DNA of 43,100 nt from a bacterium (GTDB lineage Bacteria; Bacillota_I; Bacilli_A; Izemoplasmatales; UBA1188), in NCBI GenBank assembly GCA_017960565.1, contig JAGCYY010000026.1, positions 1 to 43,100 of the forward strand. The letters run 5' to 3'. A program made the position numbers and the translations under genes. Shown piece after piece: positions 33,697-40,519 of the stretch. Positions within the stretch are counted from its first letter, which is position 1. Every line of letters begins with the position of its first letter. The notes under the pieces were generated by a model that had not been told where the DNA came from, searched no databases, and saw nothing but the letters and a program-made list of their open reading frames with translations.

Positions 33697-34380
33697 ATGG
33701 TAAATTATGAATGTATCTTACTAGCGGCAGGTGAAGGACAAAGAGCTGCCCTAGGTTACAACAAGGTCTTATATAAGATAAATGGCAAAAAAGAATTATT
33801 TAGATATAGCCTTGATTATTTCATTAAGGATGAACTATGCAAGAAAATAATTATGGTTATAAGCGAAAAAGATAAACTATATTTTATCAATGTCTTTAAA
33901 ACCCTCAAATGCAATAAAATAGATTTTGTGATCGGTGGAGATACAAGAGGTGATTCAGTAAAATCAGGTCTTAAAAAAGTTACAAGTGAATATTGCATTA
34001 TTCACGATTCCGCAAGACCTTTAATCTACAAAGAGGATGTTTATAATTTATTAAATAACGCCAAAGAAACAGGCGGGGCAACTCTTGCGACTAAAGTATA
34101 CAATACCACATGTCATATTGTAGATGGATATGTTGATGAATATTTTTCAAGATCAACTCTAGCATCTATTATCACACCACAATGCTTTAGATCTGAAATG
34201 CTGACAGTTGCTTATGAAGAAGCATCTAAGAAAGGCTTAACATTCACAGATGACTCAAGTATTTTTAAAGCATGTGGTAATTCAGTAAAACTTGTCTTTA
34301 CAGATAACATATCAGTAAAGGCAACTACATCATACGATATTAAACTCTTAGAAGGTATATTATATGCTAAGGATAGGTAA
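33697..34380 (+). CDS. ispD: 2-C-methyl-D-erythritol 4-phosphate cytidylyltransferase
   Basis: Third enzyme of the non-mevalonate (MEP) isoprenoid pathway, joining MEP and CTP. The nucleotidyltransferase start is CILLAAGEGQRAALGYNKVL, with FVIGGDTRGDSVKSGL, HDSARPLI and the TDDSSIFKACG end near residue 190. 227 aa, as usual. Binding site AGAGGA. Overlaps ispF by 17 bases; the two genes are often adjacent or fused in bacteria. Confidence 0.94.
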   Translation: MVNYECILLAAGEGQRAALGYNKVLYKINGKKELFRYSLDYFIKDELCKKIIMVISEKDKLYFINVFKTLKCNKIDFVIGGDTRGDSVKSGLKKVTSEYCIIHDSARPLIYKEDVYNLLNNAKETGGATLATKVYNTTCHIVDGYVDEYFSRSTLASIITPQCFRSEMLTVAYEEASKKGLTFTDDSSIFKACGNSVKLVFTDNISVKATTSYDIKLLEGILYAKDR

Positions 34381-34840
34381 TTCTATAGATTTTCATCCAT
34401 TTAAAGAAAATAGAGATTTTATTCTTGGTGGAATAAAAATTGATTATTGCTTAGGACTTGATGGCATTTCTGATGGTGATGCACTTCTTCATTCAATAGC
34501 GGAAGCGATCCTTGGAGCACTAGCGCTTGGTGATTTAGGCAAATTCTTTAAAGAAGAAGATTCCAAAGGAATAGATTCAAAAATCATTCTTAAGAAAACT
34601 GTATCTATGATGAAAGATATGAATTATAGAGTAGTAAACGTTGATTCTATGGTTCTAATTGAAAAACCTAGACTTGCACCATATATAGATGCAATAAAAG
34701 ATGTGATTGCTAAAATTTTAGAAATTGATAAATCATATGTTTCCGTAAAGGCAACCACAATGGAAAAAAGAGGCATAATAGGAAAAGGTGAAGGAGTCTT
34801 AGCTGAAACTGTCATACTTCTTGAAGGAGGAGAAAAATGA
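34364..34840 (+). CDS. ispF: 2-C-methyl-D-erythritol 2,4-cyclodiphosphate synthase
   Basis: MEP-pathway cyclase, a trimer with zinc ligands from the N-terminal DxH and a downstream His. Visible: SIDFHPF (Asp and His ligands), LGGIKIDY, SDGDALLHSIAEAILGALAL with the third His, GDLGKFF, and ATTMEKRGIIGKGEGVLAE. The conserved GHSD loop reads GISD, so a widely conserved His is Ile. 158 aa. Starts inside the ispD end and overlaps the next start as ATGA. Confidence 0.94.
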   Translation: MLRIGNSIDFHPFKENRDFILGGIKIDYCLGLDGISDGDALLHSIAEAILGALALGDLGKFFKEEDSKGIDSKIILKKTVSMMKDMNYRVVNVDSMVLIEKPRLAPYIDAIKDVIAKILEIDKSYVSVKATTMEKRGIIGKGEGVLAETVILLEGGEK

Positions 34841-35112
34841 TTGAAACAAATTTTGGCGAATTTGAAATAATCAAAGATGATGAAAATGTATTTAATGTTA
34901 GCGATTTCAACAAAAGATATGTAGAAATACTCGGCAAATATGAATTCATAATTGGTGACTACTTTCAAGGAATTCTCCGCCTAAAAGGTTTCACAAGAGA
35001 AACATCAAAAAGAATTCCAGACTATATCAATGAATATTGTTCTCTAGATTCTAACTATTATATTTTAAGAAATCCTAATTTTAATTTAGACTTAAAGATT
35101 GACGAGGAATAA
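34837..35112 (+). CDS. YutD-like protein (DUF1027)
   Basis: 91-aa cytoplasmic protein. KRYVEILGKYEFIIGDYFQG, LRLKGF and IPDYINEYCSLDSNYYILRN match the pattern of the YutD family, which is widespread in Bacillota and has no firmly assigned function. In Bacillus subtilis yutD lies near yutI, the nfu homologue; the gene following here is nfu as well, which supports the call. Overlaps ispF by 4 bases (ATGA). Confidence 0.8.
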   Translation: MIETNFGEFEIIKDDENVFNVSDFNKRYVEILGKYEFIIGDYFQGILRLKGFTRETSKRIPDYINEYCSLDSNYYILRNPNFNLDLKIDEE

Positions 35113-35115
35113 AAA

Positions 35116-35418
35116 GTGACTAACGATACTGATAAAAAATTGTACGAAGAAAGTGTAGAAATGGAAATTATTCAAGTTTTAGATAGAATTAGACCATTTA
35201 TACAAAGAGATGGAGGCGATCTAAGACTTGTAAAATATGAAGATGGCATTGTCTATGTTAAATTATATGGAGCATGTGTCGGTTGCAGCGCTCTTGATCA
35301 AACTCTTTCAGATGGTGTTGAAGCACTTCTAAAAGAAGAAATTCCAGAAGTAATTAAAGTAGTTAATGTTGATCAAGCTGATCTTGAAGTTACAGATGAA
35401 AGTATTGAGGAGAATTAA
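35116..35418 (+). CDS. nfu: NifU-like iron-sulfur scaffold/carrier (Nfu)
   Basis: Stand-alone NifU C-terminal domain protein that carries Fe-S clusters to target proteins. The core is VLDRIRPFIQRDGGDLRLVK followed by GIVYVKLYGACVGCS with the CxxC pair, and a helix (DGVEALLKEEIPEV). 100 aa. Starts with GTG at 35116, behind GAGGAA at the end of the yutD-like gene. Part of the ispD-ispF-yutD-nfu-pgi run; no other Fe-S assembly genes are in view. Confidence 0.93.
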   Translation: MTNDTDKKLYEESVEMEIIQVLDRIRPFIQRDGGDLRLVKYEDGIVYVKLYGACVGCSALDQTLSDGVEALLKEEIPEVIKVVNVDQADLEVTDESIEEN

Positions 35419-35420
35419 TC

Positions 35421-36707
35421 ATGTTAAATATCAATTTTGAAGGTGCATACAAATTTTTAACAAAAGAAGAAATTTCAAAAGCGAAAGAAGATGCCAAAAA
35501 AGCATATAAAGTATTAAAAGATAAATCTGGCCCAGGCAATGATTTTATAGGCTGGTTCGATTATCCTATATCTTATGACAAAGAAGAATTGGAAAGAATC
35601 AAAGCTGCAGCACAAACAATTCAAAGAACATCTGAAGTTTTAGTTGTGATTGGAATTGGTGGCTCATATCTTGGCGCAAGAGCGGTAATTGAAGCTCTAA
35701 CTCCATATTTTGAAAATAGTGGACTAGAAATAATATTTGCCGGTAATTCTATATCTTCAACATATTTAACAAAATTAAGATATTATCTTGGAGACAAAGA
35801 CTTTAGTGTAAATGTTATATCTAAAAGTGGCACAACTACTGAACCAGCGATTGCCTTTAGATTCCTCTATAGTCTTTTAAAGAAAAAATATTTTAAAGAT
35901 GAGCTAAGAGAACATATCTTCTTTACAACAGACAGCACCAAAGGCGCATTAAGACAAATAGGTATCGAAAATGATTTTGAGATGTTCACAATTCCAAGCG
36001 ATATGGGAGGCAGGTATTCTGTATTTTCTGCAGTAGGATTATTACCAATTGCAGCAATGGGATTTGATATTGATAGTCTCTTAAAAGGCGCAAAAACCGC
36101 TTACAACAACTTTAAGAATAAAGAAGATAATGAAGCATTTGAATATGCCTTAGTAAGAAACGCTCTTCTAAGGAAAGGATATGATATTGAAATATTAGAA
36201 TCATTTGAACCATGTCTATCATATATTTCAGAATGGTGGAAACAATTATTTGGTGAATCAGAAGGAAAAGAAGGAAAAGGTATCTATCCTTCATCAGTGA
36301 TATTCACAACCGATCTTCATTCTCTAGGTCAATACATACAAGATGGTAGACGTAATCTTTTTGAAACATGTATCAATATCGTAAATCCAGTTTCTGATAT
36401 TGATATTCCATTTGATAAAGACAACCTAGATAGTCTCAATTATATTGCTGGAAAATCTATCGATTATGTAAATAAAGCCGCAATGAATGCAACTATGGAA
36501 GCCCACATAGAAGGTGGTGTTCCACAAATTAGAATTAATATAGATGAATTAGATGAGATAAACATCGGCTATCTACTATATTTCTTTATGGTATCATGTG
36601 GCATTTCTGGATATACACTAGGTGTAAATCCTTTCAACCAAGAAGGCGTAGAAGCATACAAGAAAAATATGTTTATAGCTCTTGGTAAACCAGGATATAC
36701 AAAATAA
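35421..36707 (+). CDS. pgi: Glucose-6-phosphate isomerase
   Basis: Glycolytic interconversion of glucose-6-phosphate and fructose-6-phosphate. Sugar isomerase signatures: VVIGIGGSYLGARAVIEAL, VISKSGTTTEPAIAFRFL for phosphate binding, DMGGRYSVFSAVGLLPIA, and QLFGESEGKEGKGIYPSS with the catalytic Glu region. 428 aa, close to the short Gram-positive form. Binding site GAGGAGAAT, 2 bases after nfu. Last gene before a strong terminator. Confidence 0.97.
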   Translation: MLNINFEGAYKFLTKEEISKAKEDAKKAYKVLKDKSGPGNDFIGWFDYPISYDKEELERIKAAAQTIQRTSEVLVVIGIGGSYLGARAVIEALTPYFENSGLEIIFAGNSISSTYLTKLRYYLGDKDFSVNVISKSGTTTEPAIAFRFLYSLLKKKYFKDELREHIFFTTDSTKGALRQIGIENDFEMFTIPSDMGGRYSVFSAVGLLPIAAMGFDIDSLLKGAKTAYNNFKNKEDNEAFEYALVRNALLRKGYDIEILESFEPCLSYISEWWKQLFGESEGKEGKGIYPSSVIFTTDLHSLGQYIQDGRRNLFETCINIVNPVSDIDIPFDKDNLDSLNYIAGKSIDYVNKAAMNATMEAHIEGGVPQIRINIDELDEINIGYLLYFFMVSCGISGYTLGVNPFNQEGVEAYKKNMFIALGKPGYTK

Positions 36708-36742
36708 TAAAATAACGCCTAGAGTGGCGCTATTTTATTATT
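36703..36742. terminator. Terminator after pgi
   Basis: Long stem: AATAATAAAATA and CGCC pair with GGCG and TATTTTATTATT (36703-36719 / 36726-36742) with a single A-C mismatch. The 5' arm begins inside the last codons of pgi. Confidence 0.8.
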
Positions 36743-36749
36743 AATAACA

Positions 36750-36765
36750 TATAATATGGTATAAA
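36750..36765 (+). promoter_or_regulatory. -10 elements before the first DHH gene
   Basis: Two candidates: TATAAT (36750-36755) and TGGTATAAA (TATAAA at 36760-36765). ATG is at 36769, so any transcript is leaderless or nearly so, and no Shine-Dalgarno is present. Confidence 0.55.
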
Positions 36766-36768
36766 TCA

Positions 36769-37698
36769 ATGCATAAAAAAATCTATAACGAGATTCTCTC
36801 TCATAACAAAATAATCATCATAAGACACAAGTCTCCAGACTATGATGCTTACGGCTCACAGTTAGGTCTTTATTATGCATTAAAAAACACATTTTTAGAC
36901 AAGACCATCCTTCTTGATGGTGATGAAAACAACCACAATATCTTTAATAAAAAGATGGATTTTGTCACAAAAGAAGATTATCAAGAATCTCTATTAATAA
37001 TTCTTGATACTTCAAGTGAAAACAATCTTCCAAACGATAATTATAAGTATGCAAAAAGCATAATAATATTAGATCATCACAACAACACCCCATCTTTTTC
37101 TAAACTAGCTCTTATTAAAAAAGATTATTCTAGCACAGCTGAACTTGTGACTGAATTTTTACTAGCATCTAATATAAAAATTCCAAAAGAAGCAGCTGAC
37201 GCTCTTTATATAGCAATCATAGGAGATTCCAATCGCTTCTTATATAAAGGTACAACCACAAACACATTTCTTATGGCATCAGCCCTCATAAAATCCGGTG
37301 CAGATATTCAAAAAGACTACGCATTAATGCAAAAAGATGAGAAAATTCTTGATAAGCGTTTTAGAGGTTATATTTTAAATAACTTTAATATAAAAGATAA
37401 AGTAGCTTATATCTACATCGATAAAAACATAAGAAGCATATATAATGTATCTGATTGTTTTGCATCTAGAGGATGCATAAATATGCTTTCTGGAATTGAA
37501 GGCACAGAGGCCTATCTAATCTTTACAGAAATGGATGATAATACAATATCAGTTGAATTTAGAAGTAAGAGAATATCTATTTTAGAAACAGCAAAAGAAT
37601 ATGGTGGTGGAGGCCATGATCTTGCATGTGGAGCAAGACTTCCACTTGGAACTGATATAAATTTAATAATTGATAAATTGAATGAAAAATTGAGGTGA
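36769..37698 (+). CDS. DHH/DHHA1 phosphoesterase (NrnA-like), first of a tandem pair
   Basis: 309-aa protein of the NrnA/RecJ-like DHH family, which degrades nanoRNA, pAp or linear dinucleotides such as pApA. Motifs: HKSPDYDAYGSQLGL (metal Asp), LLIILDTS, LDHHNNTP for the DHH itself, AIIGDSNRF, and the DHHA1 glycine loop YGGGGHDLACGARL. All metal ligands appear to be present. No ribosome binding site before the ATG. It could finish the cyclic-di-AMP breakdown begun by GdpP by splitting pApA; that link is inference. Confidence 0.9.
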   Translation: MHKKIYNEILSHNKIIIIRHKSPDYDAYGSQLGLYYALKNTFLDKTILLDGDENNHNIFNKKMDFVTKEDYQESLLIILDTSSENNLPNDNYKYAKSIIILDHHNNTPSFSKLALIKKDYSSTAELVTEFLLASNIKIPKEAADALYIAIIGDSNRFLYKGTTTNTFLMASALIKSGADIQKDYALMQKDEKILDKRFRGYILNNFNIKDKVAYIYIDKNIRSIYNVSDCFASRGCINMLSGIEGTEAYLIFTEMDDNTISVEFRSKRISILETAKEYGGGGHDLACGARLPLGTDINLIIDKLNEKLR

Positions 37699-37702
37699 AT
37701 TT

Positions 37703-38647
37703 ATGAACATCTATAGAAAGATATATAATGAAATAAAAAAATATGACAAAATCATTATCACATCTCATATAAGAGCTGATGGAGATTGTGTTGGTTCTGC
37801 GATTGCCTTAAGAGAAATAATCAAAGAATCTTTTAGTGGTAAAACTGTTAAAGCATCTTATGAAAATGTCCATTATTTAAAATTTTTAGGGAAAAGCGAT
37901 ACTATCCTCGATAGTGATTTTGAAGATTCATTAATTATTTCAGTAGATAATGCTGAATTATCAAGATCAAATGATAAAAGAGTAGTTGAAAAAGCTAAAA
38001 ATATCATCAAAATAGATCACCATCCAAACCTTAATCCTTTTGGATATATCAATTTTGTAGAAGAAGAAAAATGTGCTTGCAGTGAAATGATTTTTGATTT
38101 TTTCTTAAATATACCAAAAAGAAAAATATCAATGTTAGGTCTAGAAGCAATCTATACAGGCATCATGACGGATTCAGGAAATTTAAAATATCCAAGTGTT
38201 ACAGGCGATACATTCAAAAAAATAGGATTATTGTATGATCTTGGTGTAGACGGACTTAAAATTAGAAATATCCTTGATGAAGTATCTATAGAAGAACTTA
38301 GATTTAAAGGCTATGTATTAGAGAATATGAAAACTACTAAAAACGGTGTTCTTTACATTCTAATAAACAATTCTATAAGAGAAAAATATAACATCGAATA
38401 TGATGATGCATCAAATATGGTAAACGCTCTTCAAGGGGTTAAAGACCATCCAATCTGGGTTTTAATAAACGAATATAAAACAGATGAGATTAGATGTAGA
38501 ATAAGATCTCTTAACATCCCAATAAACGAAATTGCAGCTAAATTTGGTGGCGGTGGTCATAAAAACGCTAGTGGCGTCGTACTAAAGGACTATGAATCAG
38601 TAGATAGATTACTAGATGCCCTCGATAATTTATTAGAAAGAAAATAA
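37703..38647 (+). CDS. DHH/DHHA1 phosphoesterase (NrnA-like), second of a tandem pair
   Basis: 314-aa paralogue of the preceding gene, 4 bases downstream, with its own GAGGTGA binding site. Motifs: SHIRADGDCVGSAIALRE, SLIISVDNAE, IKIDHHPNL, GIMTDSGNLKYP and FGGGGHKNASG. The two proteins align along their whole length, yet differ at most positions, so the duplication is old or they come from distinct subfamilies. The terminal KNASG motif is the more NrnA-typical of the two. Confidence 0.9.
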   Translation: MNIYRKIYNEIKKYDKIIITSHIRADGDCVGSAIALREIIKESFSGKTVKASYENVHYLKFLGKSDTILDSDFEDSLIISVDNAELSRSNDKRVVEKAKNIIKIDHHPNLNPFGYINFVEEEKCACSEMIFDFFLNIPKRKISMLGLEAIYTGIMTDSGNLKYPSVTGDTFKKIGLLYDLGVDGLKIRNILDEVSIEELRFKGYVLENMKTTKNGVLYILINNSIREKYNIEYDDASNMVNALQGVKDHPIWVLINEYKTDEIRCRIRSLNIPINEIAAKFGGGGHKNASGVVLKDYESVDRLLDALDNLLERK

Positions 38648-38665
38648 AATTAAACATTTTATCAT

Positions 38666-38691
38666 CCTCGTTAGTATCTATTCTAGCGAGG
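38666..38691 (+). promoter_or_regulatory. Hairpin sequestering the Shine-Dalgarno of the surface protein gene
   Basis: CCTCGTTAG / CTAGCGAGG (38666-38674 / 38683-38691), one G-T pair, 8-nt loop. The 3' arm contains GAGG, the core of the GAGGTGAT binding site for the ATG at 38700. There is no T run after it, so it is not a terminator. Confidence 0.6.
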
Positions 38692-38699
38692 TGATTAAA

Positions 38700-40388
38700 A
38701 TGAAGAAAAAAATATTTTTAGCTACCCTAGTAGCAGCATTAACATTTTCTTTATGCTTCTTTTTAACAGCTAAAAGAAAAGCATTCGCTTCGCAAACGCT
38801 AAGCGATCTTTCGTATTCTCTTACAGAAAACTTGATAGATCCACTAGATGTTAAATTTGATGAGACAACAGAATCTTATTATACTGAACATCTAATCTAT
38901 CTTCCATCAGGAAATGAATCTTTAATTTTTGAATTTAGTTATGGAGAATCGACCGCCTATTATCCAAATCTAACAATAGAATTTTATGATATAGATTTTG
39001 AATTAATTGGCACATATGTCAACAACAATGAAACAACCACAAACGACAATGGTTCTGATTACACTGTTTATGTAATTCCAAGAAGCGAAATTCCATCAAA
39101 TGCTTTTTCATTTAAACTTGAAAGTTTATCATTTGATTCTGGACAATACATACTAGAAGAAGAATATCATACTTGGATAATGGCATATATTTCTAATACA
39201 CCTATTTTTGAATATATCGAATTCGAACCTTATCTCGGCTTCATTGACATCAAAAATAATGAATATGTGATTGAAGTAAGTTATTCTAATCCACTTTCAA
39301 ACGCTGATATTTTATCTTTTTTAGATGCTGAAGATAGTTATGCTGGAAACCTTAGAAACGCCTTAGTGTTAGATTCAGAAGAATATTTAGAAAATAAAGA
39401 AAAAATAGGGGTATATCAAGTAGGTGTCTCAGTTTCAGATGGTAATAACACAGAAGTAGGAAGCATCTACATACACGTAGTTGATAAAATAAAACCAGTA
39501 ATAACCGGACCAGAAAAAATAAGAATACCAGTCTTTACAGCAGTTACTAAGTCGCTTCTTAAAGAAAACTTTAACGCAACTGATCAATATGATGGAGATA
39601 TTACAGCTAGCCTTGATGTAACATCTTCATTCACATCAAATCCGACAAATATTCTAACAGAAAATATCACACTTAGAGTTCAAGATTCATCAGGAAATTA
39701 TGACACCAAGTCTGTCGAAGTTGAATATTATGATAGTATACCCCCAGTAATATCAGGGCCATCTACCATAATGATAGGTTATAAAGCAAAATCGACAATA
39801 GAAGAAATAGTTCAAGCTAACCTTCAAATAACTGATGATTTAGAACCACATCCACTAGTCACTTACCCCGTGAATGAATACACCGGAAACGAACGAAAAG
39901 TTGGAACATACCATGTCACTGTACAAGCGACAGATTCTAGTTTGGTTCCAGTAACTCATAGTATGACTATTTCTGTATCTGACAACATTAAACCAGTAAT
40001 ATTCATCAACTCATATGTCATTGAAACAATAGATACTATTACACTTTCCAAAGAAGATATCGATGATCTATTATATGCATCAAATATCTTAACAAACGGA
40101 AGAATCTACACTTCCACCATTTTAAACGACACATATACAGGACACGAAAATGAAAAAGGTCATTATATCTACCAAGTAAAATATGTTGATCAAGAAACAA
40201 ACGAAGAAATAATCAAAGCATTCCAAATCAATGTAGATAACGATACTTACACAGTAACAAGAGAATTAATAGATAATCCAACTATATTAGCACTTGAAAT
40301 CGCAGTATCTATAACCGTCTTTGCATCGATTTTAATCCTTATAACAATCTATATAGTAAAAAATAAAAAACAAAAAGAACTAATTTAA
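38700..40388 (+). CDS. Membrane-anchored surface protein with Ig-like (HYR/DUF5011-type) domains
   Basis: 562 aa. Signal peptide MKKKIFLATLVAALTFSLCF with likely cleavage after KRKAFA; the C-terminus has a membrane helix (about 528-550, TILALEIAVSITVFASILIL) and a short basic tail, so nearly the whole protein is outside. The N-terminal domain (about 35-180) is unrecognised and beta-rich. From about 190 there are three or four repeated Ig-like domains with hallmarks DKIKPVITGPEKI, DSIPPVISGPSTI and DNIKPVIFINS, each ending in lines such as VTVQATDSS. I start at ATG 38700 rather than GTG 38691, which lies inside the binding site. Function unknown; adhesion or surface structure is plausible. Confidence 0.82.
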   Translation: MKKKIFLATLVAALTFSLCFFLTAKRKAFASQTLSDLSYSLTENLIDPLDVKFDETTESYYTEHLIYLPSGNESLIFEFSYGESTAYYPNLTIEFYDIDFELIGTYVNNNETTTNDNGSDYTVYVIPRSEIPSNAFSFKLESLSFDSGQYILEEEYHTWIMAYISNTPIFEYIEFEPYLGFIDIKNNEYVIEVSYSNPLSNADILSFLDAEDSYAGNLRNALVLDSEEYLENKEKIGVYQVGVSVSDGNNTEVGSIYIHVVDKIKPVITGPEKIRIPVFTAVTKSLLKENFNATDQYDGDITASLDVTSSFTSNPTNILTENITLRVQDSSGNYDTKSVEVEYYDSIPPVISGPSTIMIGYKAKSTIEEIVQANLQITDDLEPHPLVTYPVNEYTGNERKVGTYHVTVQATDSSLVPVTHSMTISVSDNIKPVIFINSYVIETIDTITLSKEDIDDLLYASNILTNGRIYTSTILNDTYTGHENEKGHYIYQVKYVDQETNEEIIKAFQINVDNDTYTVTRELIDNPTILALEIAVSITVFASILILITIYIVKNKKQKELI

Positions 40389-40393
40389 TAAGC

Positions 40394-40428
40394 AAATAAG
40401 AACTATGAATAGTTCTTATTTCTTTTTT
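40394..40428 (+). terminator. Terminator after the surface protein gene
   Basis: Perfect 12-bp stem AAATAAGAACTA / TAGTTCTTATTT with a TGAA loop, followed by CTTTTTT. Confidence 0.93.
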
Positions 40429-40453
40429 GTCACAGTCACAGATTTTAAATTGT

Positions 40454-40482
40454 TTGCATATGGTTTATGTTTATGTTATAAT
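40454..40482 (+). promoter_or_regulatory. Promoter of the EF-G-like gene
   Basis: -35 TTGCAT (40454-40459), 17-bp spacer, extended -10 TGTTATAAT (TATAAT at 40477-40482). AAAGAGG follows before ATG 40520. Confidence 0.85.
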
Positions 40483-40519
40483 TCCATTTGGAATTATTAA
40501 AAAAACTAAAGAGGTATAT

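Noticed and set aside
38666-38691. Hairpin as a terminator of the DHH pair
   Set aside because: No T run follows the stem; the 3' arm is instead the ribosome binding site of the next gene.
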